DNA of 64,000 nucleotides from Nothopassalora personata (taxonomy: Eukaryota > Ascomycota > Dothideomycetes > Mycosphaerellales > Mycosphaerellaceae): assembly GCA_033816765.1 (NCBI GenBank), contig CM066295.1, forward strand, positions 3,162,001-3,226,000, written 5' to 3'. Under the pieces are notes generated by a model, which saw only the letters and a list, made by a program, of their open reading frames with translations, was not told where the DNA came from and ran no database searches. Of this stretch, positions 39,772 to 52,000 are shown piece by piece (position 1 is the first letter of the stretch; each line of letters begins with the position of its first letter). The translations under genes were made by a program, and so were the position numbers.

Positions 39772-42330
39772 CGATCGACTATTACTAGGATCGCATTATA
39801 CACGCAACCGGCTCGCGTACTTAGAGGTAGGTCCGTAATAAAATCCATAGTAATTTCCTACTACGGTCGCTCCGGTCTAGGAAGCGGTTATAGCTCGCCG
39901 TAGGGTCGATAGCGCCTCGCCTTCGAACCCTAGTAGGTTCTATAGGCTTAGACGTATTGTTTCACGTCCGTACTAAGTGAGTCCTACTAATAATTACGTC
40001 GTAACAGCTCTTTAGTCTTAGTCCTTCTAAAGTAACCCGCGAGGACGTCGTCGTAGTGTATGCGAATTAGATGCGACCTAATTGCGTAATCCCTAGGTAC
40101 TACGATTGCGTCTCCGTAGTACATAAGGTTATCCTTTATATGCTATCCCTTAGCGTCCCTCGCGCTTAGCGCCTACGCTAAGCATACGATACACTAGTCG
40201 TCTTACTACTACGCGATCTTTATTAAGAGTAGGATTAACTTACCCGTCGAGCTATAAGCTTAACCCTATATTACTATAGCGTACACTACTACTAGTAAAG
40301 ACGGCTTATCTTAATAGGGAAGGTCACCTCTCCGCACTGCTATTGCCGCGCCTATGTCGCCCTACATCGCCTCGTAGGTAGTAAGCACGCGCTTTACCGT
40401 CGGCTCGCTTATCCCTTCTAGAGACTCCTTCTAGAAAGATAGCTTACTTTATAAGGTAGGCAGTAAGTTCGAAGTTTATTACGTTATAGCTACGTAGTTA
40501 CTACGTCTCGAAGGCGCGTCGGCTAGGTTAGTCTTACCCGGCCGATGCTCCACTATAAAGTTAAAAGACTATAGAAACGTAGCCTATCGAGCTTACCGTC
40601 TATTTAGCTACTTTACTATTATAAAGCCCTATAGGTTAGCGTAGTCGACTAGTACTCGTACCGTATGCGTAGCGCCCTCTAAGTATAGCCTCTAATACTT
40701 AAAAGCCTTAACTACTATAAGTAGCTCCTAATCGTACGTCTCGTAGTTATACTTAGCTAGTATTATCTTACGTGAATAGAACGCGATAGGATGCTACTTA
40801 GTACTAAACAATTAGGATATAATACCTACGATCGCGAAACCTAAGGCATCCGTCTCGACTCGCGTGCGTAGCGTAGGATCGAAGTGCCTAAGTATTAGTG
40901 CACCTAAGAATCCGGCCTTAAGCTATCGAAACGCCTACTCTTCGCTTAAGGTCTACATAAGAGGGCCGTACTTCTTACCGTCCTTAGATCCCTTTAGTAG
41001 GTCCGTTAGGGGCTTGTAGACCCTTAAGTATCCTTCTATAAAACGCCGGTAGAAGTTACAAAACCTAAGGAAGGACTGTACCTTATAAAAGGTCGTAGGT
41101 ATAGGCTATTCCTCGATAGCGGCTACCCTACTCCTATCTATCGACACGCCTACGGCGCTTACGACAAACCTAAGGAACTCTACACTCTCCTAGAAGAAGT
41201 AACACTTCTTAGGGTTTGCGAATAGGGTAAACTTTCGTAGCCTCTCTAGTACCGCGCGTACGGCTCGCACGTGTGCCTTACGCGTCTCGCTATAGATAAG
41301 GATATTATCTAGGTAGACTACGTAAATGTTATTAACTAAGCCGGTTAGCGCCTTGTTAATATACCCTTAAAAGGTTGCCGGTGCGTTAGTTAACCCGAAC
41401 GGCATTACTAGGTACTCGTAGTATCCGTATCGCGTGCGAAACGTAGTCTTCTACTCATCGCCTCGCTTAATAGGGATACGATAGTAGGCGTCCTTTAAAT
41501 CGATTATAGTAAAGAACCTAGAACCTAATAGCCTATCTAGCGTCTCGCTAATTAGGGGTAGGGGGTATCGGTTCTTTACTATAATCTCATTTAGGCCTCT
41601 ATAATTAACATAGAGCCTAAGAGTGCTATTCTTCTTTAGTACGAATAGGATAGGCGCACCCGCCTCGCTTACGGACCGCCTAATCCACCCCTTCTCTATT
41701 GCTTACGCAAGGTACTCCTTTAAGGCCTCTAACTTAGTTAAGGACTAGTGGTACAGCGGCTTAAAAGGGGGTTTCTTTCCTTTAACGAGATTAATCGTAT
41801 GCTTAACCCCGTCGGGTATCTTACGCTTCGCCTACTTATTAGGTACGTATATATCTCGGAAGTCTATAAATTCTTTAGGCTACGAGGGGCCCTCTCCTTT
41901 AGGTACTGCTATAGTAATAGCCCGAACACTTATCGTATAAACCTACTTTAAGCTCTCGAGATCCTTAAGAAACTCGCGTACGTTACGCTACTAAACCGTA
42001 GGCGTCTCTATACCGTAGTACTACTAGTTATCCTTATCGGCCTTTACTATCCGATTAAGATGCCGCTAGGGTCTACCTAAAATTACTAATAGCCTACCTA
42101 TAGGTACCGCGTAGTAGATAGCGTCACTTACGCGCTCTACTCCCGCGTTATTAGCGAGTCGCAGCCGAACCGTAAAGGCGCCGTAGCAATACCCTAGGTT
42201 ATGCGCATACGACTCTAACTTCGGTAGCCTTACCCTATTAATAGGTTGCATTTAATGTCGGAGTACATACTTATACGACACTAGGCTAAGATCCGCATAG
42301 TTATCTAGGAGAAACGTGGCCTCGCGAAAG

Positions 42331-43700
42331 CCCTTACGAGTCTCGACTACGCCTCGTAAGTGACGTGCTAGACATGCATCTACTCGCCTTAAGGGGTCGA
42401 CTTTAGGAAAACTCGGACTTAGGAGCGACCTACTTATAGTCCTCTACCTTTTCCCTAGTCGCTACGATAGATACACATCCACTCGCCTTAAGGGGTCGAC
42501 TTTAGAAAAACTCGGACTTAGGAGCGACCTACTTCTAGTCCTCTACCTTTTCCCTAGTCGCTACCCTTCTTAGTTAGAGCCTTCGTAGCGTCTACCCTAC
42601 GAACCGCTTACGCGCTACGGTCCTTCCATAGGTGCCTATTCGGGTAATCCGTCTTAATATAACCCTTCTTATAGCATCTATAACACTCCGCTTTAGTCCT
42701 ATCGAAGGTTATAGACGATCCGCCGGCGTCCCGCTAGTAACTCGCACCCGGGTCGCGCGACGCCTAACTATACTTCTACTACTTCGAGCTACGATCGCTT
42801 CGCCCTTAGTCGCCCTTAGTCTCTCGCCTACGGCGACTATACTGCCCGCGGTCGTACCCTCCGCTACTACGCTCCGTGCTTTCAATACGTAAAGCTAGGA
42901 TTACTAGTTCCTCTCTAGTTGTTAGGATGTTATAAAACTTAACGATTACGGACCGTAGGCTAGGCGTAAGCTTAGCGAGCATATGTCGTACGCGTTGCGC
43001 CTCCGTATAGTCCCCTAACTAATTCTCTATAACATCTAGCTTAGTCGTAAACTAACGTACTGTCTAGTTGTTCTTCTATTTCACCGCCTTATACTCTAAC
43101 ATTACGTTAAGCACGCGGTTTATAGAATTACCGTATGCGTCTCGATAGAACTCCTTAGAGTCCTAGTATATATACCCTTTAAGGTTAAGGGCGCTATAGT
43201 TAGCGTGCTATCGCTTACTTGCCTCTCCGCTTAGGTACATAACCCTATATAGGACCTTTAACTCGTTCGTCGTATACGTGCCGCCTAAGAGGGTAAAGAT
43301 AAGAGAGAGCTCCCTTAGGAATACCCGTGCTTTCTTAATCGAGTCCCCTATATAAGGCGTAGGTTCTTTAAGACGTAAACGTGTCGTATGCGATACGACC
43401 GCGCCTCGAGCTACGATATTATCGTTAGTTACTATAGATAGAGGAGGGGGAGGGGGAGTAGGGGATAGTTCTCCGCTAGATTCGCCCTAAGGGTCCGCCG
43501 GCGGTACGCTTACGTCCCGTAAGATCTCTAACTGTTTAATCTCCCTCTATATCTCCTTCTCCTTAACCTCTACCCGAAGGGCATCCCTCCTTACGACTAA
43601 GGCTACACGCCTCGCTTATTACTAGGCCCTAGGGCTTAGGGGAGCCGTAGGCGTAGCGCTGCTATCGTCGCGTTCGGACTCTATAGCGTGTATAGATTGT
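42331..43700 (-). pseudogene. Gypsy-D gag
   Basis: The minus-strand frame reads LYRVMYLSGEASKRW, KEFYRDAYGNSINRVLNVML and RHMLAKLTPSLRSVIVKFYN, then a damaged zinc knuckle ECYRCYKKGYIKTDYPN near 42690-42640, where His and the last Cys now read Tyr through RIP-type changes. Confidence 0.75.
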
Positions 43701-43721
43701 AACGAAGAGAAGAATTAGAAC

Positions 43722-43918
43722 TATTAAGGGGATGTCGTAATGTATAGTACGCCTACGACCTACTAGTCGTAGATGAACTAATTCTTACCTTTTGTTTAAG
43801 ACGTATCGCGCGTCGTAAGGTGTACTTATGCGTATTACGTGCGGCTTAGTAGCCGGTCGCGACCGTATGTTATATACAAGGCTATATATAGGGGTTAGCT
43901 ACTAGGCTGCCCCTTATA
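43722..43918 (-). repeat. 5' LTR of Gypsy-D (right on the map)
   Basis: 197 bp. Both canonical ends are changed by CpA/TpG transitions (TG to TA, CA to TA). Confidence 0.9.
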
Positions 43919-44250
43919 ATAGCGTCGCGTAGTGTTAGGGGCTAAAGACGAGCTAGAAGTCGATATGCCTACTCTAACGTAGAAGGAGCTTCGTGCGAAG
44001 GCGCTAGACGGTATATCGTATAGCTACCGCGGTCTATGTAAAAACAACTAGTATGCGTGCTTTAAGAAGTAAAGGAAGTGCGGTAAATAGTATTACCCTA
44101 GTAGACAATGCCCTAACTACCCGTCTAACGACACGAGCAATAAGGAAAACGAAGAGCTAACTACCGTAGCGATAGTCAATACAGAAGTCGTGGCTATAAG
44201 ATAACAGTTAGTATAAGTAGAAGAGAGGTTAAGATTATAGTAGGAGCAAC
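43919..44250 (+). pseudogene. MULE transposase of T2, C-terminal fragment
   Basis: It continues the frame interrupted by Gypsy-D: MPTLT, a stop, KELRAKALDGISYSYRG, then LCKNN.YACFKK.RKCGK and CPNYPSNDTSNKENEE. The Cys-rich part resembles the zinc-binding tails of fungal MULE transposases. It ends in a region rich in RIP-made stops at presumed Gln codons (EERLRL..EQLL). Confidence 0.55.
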
Positions 44251-44960
44251 TCCTTTATATATAACGAGCGTAGTAGGCATAAGTGTATACGTTACAAAAC
44301 CCTTAGTATATAATAATGCACGCTATATAGCCAATTGCCTAGTAATATAGGTAGTATAGACCTTAATAGTATAGCTAGGGCTATGCTTAATCCTAGCATT
44401 ATAGGTACGTTTAGAGGCAATAGTATCACTTCGCGCTACCGGCGCTAGGTCCGCCGTCGCACGAGGCACACGTACGTGCTAATATCCCGCCGAGGTAGTA
44501 GCATTATGCTAGCAATCGTCTATTGTAGTAATTAGAGCGCGTTTTAAGCGCGAATATTCGCGTTAAGGTCGCGACTTAAAGGAGTTCTTAGGCCTCTTAT
44601 TAGCCGACAGATCTAGGGCCGGATTTGAGCGATTTAGAAGTGTGTTAGGGGTTTTGCAAGGGGTATTAACGTCGCATTGCGACCGTAGAAGCTAGGTGTG
44701 TAATCCTATACTTTCGCGAATTTTCGCAATACAACGTATCGTAGTATGATGTTTATATTACATGAGCTTTATCTCCTAATGATTCTGCGTCGAATGCGCT
44801 ATCGCATGTTTTTGTCGGACGTGTTGCGAGGTCAATATAACCTTCGAGGCGAAATCTATGTTCTACTGCTATAGTATTAGACCCTGATTCTTCGTGAGGC
44901 TGTAAGTAATGTAGGGTCGCGCTTTCGCCGAGCATTCTTCGTAGCGACATCCACCTCACT
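44251..44960. other. T2 interior, right part
   Basis: RIP-mutated between the transposase and the right TIR. No gene is recognised. Confidence 0.6.
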
Positions 44961-45173
44961 GTCACGACTACACAACACGACATAAGCGACGATATTATAA
45001 TTTATTATATGTCGCATCAGCTCGGCGAGCAAAATGAACCATATATCGTGTGTTTTGAGCGACTGGCTAATTACATGCAGCGTGGCGACACAGATCGTCG
45101 CGAATTTGAGGGGGAAAGAGGTGTGGCTGGTGGGTGTGTCCGGCCGCAGGGTGTGTCCGGTTTAGCAATTTCC
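44961..45173 (-). repeat. Right TIR of T2
   Basis: Reverse-complement partner of 23711-23917, with the same conserved blocks in the same order. Confidence 0.9.
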
Positions 45174-45182
45174 GCTAACATG

Positions 45183-46578
45183 GCCCTCTGGCGTGAGAAG
45201 CGATAAAAACTATACTTTCGAGACACCGAGCATACAAGGATGTTGGTCTGCCGCAACTATCTTGGCGAGACGAAAGGACTGTCTCGAGTCATACACCTTC
45301 GTCATGCCTAGGCTGATGTCCACCATAGCAAGGCCTTCATATATTCTGGCTAAGTGTTCACTATAAACTCCAACAGAGCAGCTCTCTCTTCACGGGAGAT
45401 GTAATAACACGCGCATAGTTCTAGCCGCCGGAACTACGCCGTTATACCACGAAGTGAAATACACGAAGGGCTTCACTTGCGCCAAAGCCCGCTAGATGCT
45501 ATTGGGTATACATGCGCACTTCTCTCCGATGACTTCGCAAAAGGCCTTACTTGGGCACCCAATAATCCAACAGCGAGGTCGAAGCAAGTCCGAGCTATGG
45601 CAGCGACGTGGTCTTGGTACAAGAATCGGGCTAGCAGGTCTTTCTCGTCCATGATGTTAGGTCGAGCTAATCATGTCTTGTGTCCAGCACCTTAAGAATC
45701 TCAGCGCAACACCTCAAGCAACGGCAAGAGGAGCCGATGTCGAGCAAACGGGAACATCAAATGTCAGCTCTCCAGGAAACAAGCCAAAGGCCCGAAGGCC
45801 TTATCCTCATATTTCACTGCGTACCAAATCGAAATGCCCAGGCCAATGCTGGAGCCAGACCCAGACATTCGATTTTTACCGACCTTCGTGTCTCGCTTCA
45901 GGGATATAGATGGACCCGACACTCTTGCATACTTCCAAACTGACTTTCCGACAAGCAGATAACCTCATCAGAGAAGCCTACCACGCCCTCCTTGTTGGAG
46001 TCTGCAGTGCCCTTAGACCAACAGATCGGGAGCTCAGAGTTGAGGCTTAGGATCGGTACTGTAACCTACTGCGATCCATCCAGCTACATTTGCAGGACAA
46101 CGAGATGGCGAGTTGTATCTGCTCATTCGGCAGGACTCGATGGGTTGGGAAGGTCTTGCATTGCGTAATTGACTTGACTGTTACCCATTCCGGCAGCAAA
46201 GCTGACTCACAACAGTCGTATGTCGACCTTGGTTGGGAGTAGCGCAGGTGAGGAGTATTGGTACTGGTGCTTAAGTATGGATGGGGGATTGATGCTGTTG
46301 CATGTGTGTGTGTGTGTGTGTGCGTGTGTGTATGCAGTAAGATACAACAGGACGTGAGGGGTGGCTCCATTCGTGGGAGTCCTCAAGATGTGGCACGATT
46401 CGATGCATACTTCCACCGACCCAGCCTGCGACTTTGGATGCAGCGAGGGAACAAAGCGAGACGCAACGTTTTGCAACACTATCGGTATTTACAATTGTGG
46501 GTATCTCTCATCCAACTCTCCTCCGTCAATTCCATGCTTTTATCATTGTGTGTCGTGACACTTGAACCTCCTCCATCA
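45183..46578. other. Intergenic, no supported gene
   Basis: Normal composition. Around 45840-45960 a short stretch reads DPDIRFLPTFVSRFRDIDGP and could be a decayed host exon, but neighbouring stops and frame changes prevent a gene call. A TG microsatellite (about 46301-46332) lies near the NUF2 3' end. Confidence 0.5.
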
Positions 46579-48181
46579 TCAAATACTCCCCTCCATCTCG
46601 GTAATGTAAAGTCTAATATGACTCTCCATTTTCATATACTCCTCCCTCGCGCTCTGCACCTCATGCTCAATCTGTTCCTTGAGGTCCGCCATCTGTAAAC
46701 ACACACACACACAACGTTAGCTCAAAATAATCCCATCGCCAACCAGGTCTCACGAATCCCTCAACGAAATTTTCAATGCTTACCTTCTTCTGCGTCTGCT
46801 CAATCCTCACCCTCCTCTTCTCCACCTCTTCACCCCTCTCCCGCCTCTCCTCCGCGAGACTTCTATGCGTAGCCCGCAGCCCCTCCATCTTGACTTTTGC
46901 GTTCCCCGCGCGCGTTTCCGCGTCATTCCGGAGTTTCTCGGTGCGGTCTTGCCATTGCTGGAGTTGTTTGCGGAGCATTTTCTCTTGGCGTTCGACTTCG
47001 CGGACGTTGTTGACTTTTTCTGTGAGGGCTTCGCGGTTGCGGAGTGAGGTGTGGGCTTCGCTTTCTTCCTTCTGGAGGTCTTGCTGTAGGGACGAGAGGA
47101 GGCTGTTCAAAGAATTCAGGTCGGTGAGGAGTAGGGTGAATGTGTCGTGAGAGGTTTGGAGAGCGCGTGAGCGGCGGTCGAGCTGTTCGATGCTGTTCTT
47201 GTCTTGATTGAGACTCGAGGACAAGTCGCGGAGCGACTGTTCCAGTGCCTGAGGCGACTGCTCAGTGTATGGACGCAGCTTGTTGGCCTCTGATCGGGTA
47301 TTCATGACTTGGGTGGTCTTGTCCTCCAGCATTGTCTTCAGACGCGACTGTTCGCCCTTCACGCGCTCCAGCTTCTCCGTCACGCGCTCTTGCGACTTCT
47401 TCAACTCCAACAGTCGTGTCTTGAGGTCCTGGTTGCGCTGCTCCTTCTGCTTGATGGCCTGCTCGACATTCTTGCGGTTCTGCTCCATGTCCCGCAGGTG
47501 GTCTTCCTTCTCTTGGTTGTCATGGTACAGCTGCTCGATGGTGTTCTTGGTCTGCTCGCTCGAATTGTAGTACTGGTCGATGACATTCGTCTGCGACTCG
47601 CGGAAGCGGATGAAGTTGATGATGTAGCTGAAGATCTTGACGAGACGCGGGTGTGTTGGGCGGTATAGGTCGCTGAAGCTGAAGTCCTTGATGCCACACT
47701 CGAGCAGCAACTTGCGCATGGTGATGTAGAAGCCCATCAGCTCTCGCGTGTCGGCGGTGAAGATGCGGTCAGCGTCGTCGCCGCACATGTCCTCGGCTGC
47801 TGCGCGCATGGCCGGCGCGACGATCTCGCGCGTCGTGTTGGTGAGCAGCTCGGCGAACCATTCGAACACTTTCTGGATCTGCTGCGCGTTCGGCTTCCGC
47901 AGGTCGTCGATGCTGAAGTTGATTCCAATGTCGCTGATGCAACCGGCGATTTCCTTGTCGGGCTGCAGCACAATGATAATGTCAGTATACTAACTAGTAG
48001 GTGGGATTTACTGTTGGGATATACTGTTTGGGACCCATCAGCATCACAAGTGGTTGTCGCCTACCAAAGTCATGAATGCATCCTCGTCGGGCTCTTTCGC
48101 CTTCTTCTGCTGGCTGCCGCCCATCTGCGAGCCTCGTGGAGCCATGATACTCTGCCGTGGGTGGTAGTCCATACCGGGCAT
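46579..48181 (-). CDS. NUF2: Kinetochore protein Nuf2
   Basis: Three exons: 48065-48181, 46784-47962 and 46579-46692. The introns 47963-48064 (GTAGGC...CTGCAG) and 46693-46783 (GTAAGC...CTAAC...TTTACAG) are both phase 0, giving 469 residues, the normal size. The N-terminal globular domain shows [20 protein letters not shown] and [11 protein letters not shown] (calponin-homology-like fold, microtubule-facing) and [20 protein letters not shown]. From about residue 170 to the end it is coiled coil ([14 protein letters not shown] and similar), ending with [12 protein letters not shown] and [11 protein letters not shown]. Nuf2 pairs with Ndc80 in the Ndc80 complex that couples kinetochores to spindle microtubules. 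The start used is MPGMDYHP; an upstream in-frame Met at 48295 is possible. Confidence 0.95.
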
Positions 48182-49025
48182 AATGTGCTGTCGTGTGCGT
48201 ATAGACTTGTGCGCTGAGTGCCTGAGAGAGTCTCGCAGATACCTTAGGGTTCGCGCAAGTAAACACCGGAGAAACATCGGCTCAGAGCGGGACAACGCGA
48301 CGCGCGATGAGCTTTCGACCTCACATTTGAAACACGTCGACTTTCTTCACATCGCCGACTTTGCTCGGCATTTCGTCTGAAGAGAGAGAAGCAACATCAT
48401 GGCTAATATCGACACTTTTTACCAGGCGGTCCACTGACACTGGCAGTCTTTCCACGCGGCTGGGTGAGGCTTCTACACAGCTGTGCTGGTTGATCGACGG
48501 CCCTACAGTAGAAGCACTGCCGTCGTCTTGTCTGATGAGAGTCGCCCTTCCCAACTGGGACGATGTTGATGCCATGGACCGTCGGTCAACTGCCGACTAC
48601 GGACCCTACTGCCAGAGCGGTGGTAACACTCAGCATGAGTGGGTCGACGCTGGTTGGACGATGATGTCTGCCAACCAAACAGGCATCTGTGGAAGATCCT
48701 AACAATGAAGAAAGAGGGGCGAGTAGCAATATCAATTGATCCCCAACTTAACACAAGCAAGAATCGCAGGTGGTTGAGCGTCCGCCCAGCTGTATACCGG
48801 CGACAAGGTAAGCTTTTCTGACATTGGCTATTGAGCCATATTATCGCCTCTCACCAACATTGTGTTCCCAACTCCCGCGACTCCGCACCGCAGAGCATCA
48901 TAGACTGGCCGAGCGATTGCAAACAGCTCCGACTCGTCCGAGCACAAAACGTTCCAGCACCGCACACAGCATGACTCTCCAACTCCCACTACCCTTCCGG
49001 ACCTGGTGCTTCACTCGCTCCCGCC
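48182..49025. other. Intergenic between divergent NUF2 and the wall-protein gene
   Basis: A shared promoter region for two divergently transcribed genes. Short open frames here have no recognisable product. Confidence 0.55.
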
Positions 49026-52000
49026 ATGAAGGTCAAGACTCTGTGGGCAGTAGCCCTTGCGGCTCTGCCTCTCGTCTCTGCAACCCCAGCAGACCAGAAG
49101 AAGAAGACGAAGAAGAGGACTTGGTCTCCAATGACTTACTCGCCGACCTCAGAATGGGACGCTATTGGCAAGTCGTCTACTGTTCGCCATCGAGACCCCC
49201 GGTACTAACATTGATCAGTCCCTGTGTCCACGGAAACTATCCTGCACACTCGCACGATCTATGGAACCAAGACGCCAGCTGTTCATACTATTACAGTCAC
49301 TGTTCAGGGTTTTGTGGAATCCAAGGCTCCGTCGGTCGTTACAGTCTTCGAGACTCCAAAGCCTACCCAGCATGTCGTCGTTCTGCCCCCGCAGCCTGTC
49401 ACTGTTGCGACCACCGTCACCACGCAAGGCACTGCAACAGTCTATCCTGTCGTGGAAGTCACTGTCCAGCCTCAGCCCGAGTATGAGACATTCTACCTTA
49501 CCCAAATTGTGAGCGGTGTCAGGCCAAAGACTGCCGCGCTCAAGGAGCGTGAATTGGATGCTCGACAGGCGTCCACCGCGCCCACCAACCCCTCAGCCAC
49601 AACAAGTTCCTCTGCGGCTCCGACTAACATCATTAACCCTTCAGCGGTAACGAGCTCTTCAACTTCATCGACTAGCTCTTCCTCGTCATTATCGGTTATG
49701 CTATTCCAGCCTCCCAGCACTGTGACAGCCGTCGTTGAACCCGCCACTACGACTGTCACAGGCCTTGCGGGCGATGGCGCCACTTCGACGACTACGGTTG
49801 TGGCAGTCCTACCTGCGAGTACCAGCTCGACGCCCTTGGTGGCCCAGCCGGTGAGCAGCGCTTCCTCCAGCTCGATTCCAGTCGCGGTCGTCCAGCCTGT
49901 GACCATTGCATCGACCTTCACTTCTACCGTAGCTGGAGCCGCCCAGCTCGTCACCGCAGCTTCCGCCGTGACACGCACGGTTACTGGCTCGCAGTCCAGT
50001 TCTGCACAGTCCAGCTCTAGCGCAGCGGTCTCTAGCAGCGCAAGCGAAACGACGACTGTCACCCTAGCAACCGCGTCGACAGAGGCCGTTGCCACAGCTC
50101 CGGACACCGTCACTCTCCAAGGCACGATGGTCGGCACAAACGTGGTCATCACCCAGGGCGGTATCGCTTCCACAGTGACGGGAGCAACAGTCGTTGCCGG
50201 AACCACTGTCGTTCGCACAACCGTTTCTGACAGCGTTGCTACTGTCGCTGGCCAGACCCTTACTCAGAGCGGTATACAATCAGTGTTGACGATGGGAACG
50301 GTAGCATCATCGAGTGCTGTCTCGGTGCTGACTATAACTCTTCCTGCCTCGTCCGCCGCCTCTTCTCAGGTATCGACGGTCACTGTTACGCCAACATTTG
50401 TCGTCCTCACTGTTCCCGCGAGCTCGAGTGCGAGCCTGATAAGCTCTTCGTCCTCGAGCTCCTCTAGCAGCTCAGTGAGCTCAAGTTCGAGTGCAGCAAG
50501 TTCGTCGTCCTCCAGCTCGGCTGCCAGCTCAGGAAGCTCGAATTCCAGTGCTGCAAGCTCCAGCTCGTCAAGCTCAGTCGCCAGCAGCAGCTCAGTATCT
50601 AGCTCGAGCGTTTCGAGTTCCGCTTCTTCGAGCAGCTCTTCATCGGTAGTCTCGTCTTCCTTGTCAAGCAGTAATTCTCCTGCTGCGGCACTAAACTCTG
50701 GAGCCTCGACCGAGGTGGAGACTATCACTGTCTTTAGCTCCACGCAGACGGTCTCAGAGTCTTCTAGCACCTCTTCATCCACAGCCTCGTCTTCCTCGTC
50801 AAGCAGTGATGCCGCTGCTGCGGCACTAAACTCTGTAGCTTCGACCGAGTTGGAGACTGTCACTGTCTTCAGCTCCACGCAGACGGTCTCAGAGTCATCC
50901 AGCGCCTCAGATCCCCCACGACCTGCCATCACTTCAGAGCAGTCTCTCACCCCTGCGGCTCAGGATCCGAACACAGCCTTTTCAGAGAGCGCTTCTACTC
51001 TGTCGTCATCTGCCTCCCACTCTGCTCCAGAGTCATCTGCCTCCTACTCTGCGCCACCATCGTCATCATACCACAAGCCTTCTACGCATGCTCCATATCC
51101 TACTACTTCTTACGAGGAGCACAGTTCTTCGTCTGGGTACCCTGAAGCAACATATGCTCCGGGTGGTAACCAGGATGGCAACAGTGGCGAATCTCATAAA
51201 GGCGGCGTTTACTCGCCCGCTTCGGGCAACGGAGGCAAATCTGGCAACAATGGCGGAGACAATGGAGATGGCAACGCTGCTCCAGCGTACAGTGTCCCCT
51301 CCGAGCAACACGAGAAGCGAGGCCAGTATCCATCAGCCACGCCTTCTGCTTCTTGTCCACCACCAGGCGCCGCCGATAGGGAAGGACGCTATTCTTGCAA
51401 TCCAGCTCAGCAGTATCCGGAAGGCCAGATCTGTGACTACGTTGACGGCTGCCTATACCTCCGACAGCCAGGTCCCGGTGTCTCCGTCTCTGCTTCGAAG
51501 ACTGAGTCTGCTGGCGCATCTCCATCCTGCCCACCAGCTGGTAGCAATGACAGCGAAGGTCGCTACAGTTGCAATCCGGCACATCACTATCCTGAAGGTC
51601 AGATATGCCAGCTTGTGGATGGATGCTACTTCCTTCGCTCTGAAGCTCCTGGAGTGACTGCCACTCCTTCACAATATGGACCAGCTGGCTATGCCCCACC
51701 ACAGTTCACTGGCTGCAACAAGCCAAGCACTTCTGAGGACAAGAAGAAGACTACCTATATTGCTCCACCACCTTCGCAGCCACCTCCGACGTATAAGAAC
51801 AGTAGCTCCACGCCAGTGTACCAGGCTCCTTCCCAGCCTCCCAAGACATACAGGAAGAGCAGTTCTACGCCTGTGTACGAGAAGCCTTCGCAACCTCCTC
51901 AGACCTACAATAAGACCACGCCTGTCTACAACAAGCCCTCGCAGCCACCTCAAACGTACATGAAGCCCGGCTCGACGCCGGTTTACAAGCCTTCGCAACC

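Larger units (their letters stand above)
37990..42330 (-). pseudogene. Gypsy-D pol
   Basis: Read right to left: a protease-like region with LDNYADLSLVSYKYV (about 42300-42255) and reverse transcriptase with [20 protein letters not shown] (about 41515-41455). The catalytic box is YLDN for YLDD (about 41325), a G-to-A change. RNase H includes ETDALGFAIVGII (about 40855), with integrase further left. A chromodomain, YKVEVVLDRRKRKGK..., lies at about 38215-38050. Many TAG/TAA stops. It is cut by solo LTRs at 38560 and 39453. Confidence 0.8.
36005..43918 (-). mobile_element. Gypsy-D: RIP-mutated chromovirus in the MULE transposase
   Basis: 197-bp LTRs at 36005-36201 (TGTTAAGG ... CCTTACA) and 43722-43918 (RIP-changed TATTAAGG ... 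CCTTATA). The same four bases, ATAG, flank both outer sides. The coding region runs right to left. Three solo LTRs (37229-37681, 38560-38993, 39453-39771) are inserted in it, each with a perfect 5-bp duplication. Confidence 0.9.
23711..45173. mobile_element. Mutator-like element T2 (MULE), 21.5 kb with nested LTR elements
   Basis: Both ends read GGAAATTGCTAAACCGGACA in inverted orientation, and GCTAACATG lies directly outside each end (23702-23710 and 45174-45182). If the TIR starts one base further in, the duplication is the 11-bp CGCTAACATGG. MULEs make 8-11 bp duplications. The interior encodes a damaged MULE transposase. Without Gypsy-B, element C and Gypsy-D the element is about 3.8 kb. 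Confidence 0.93.
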
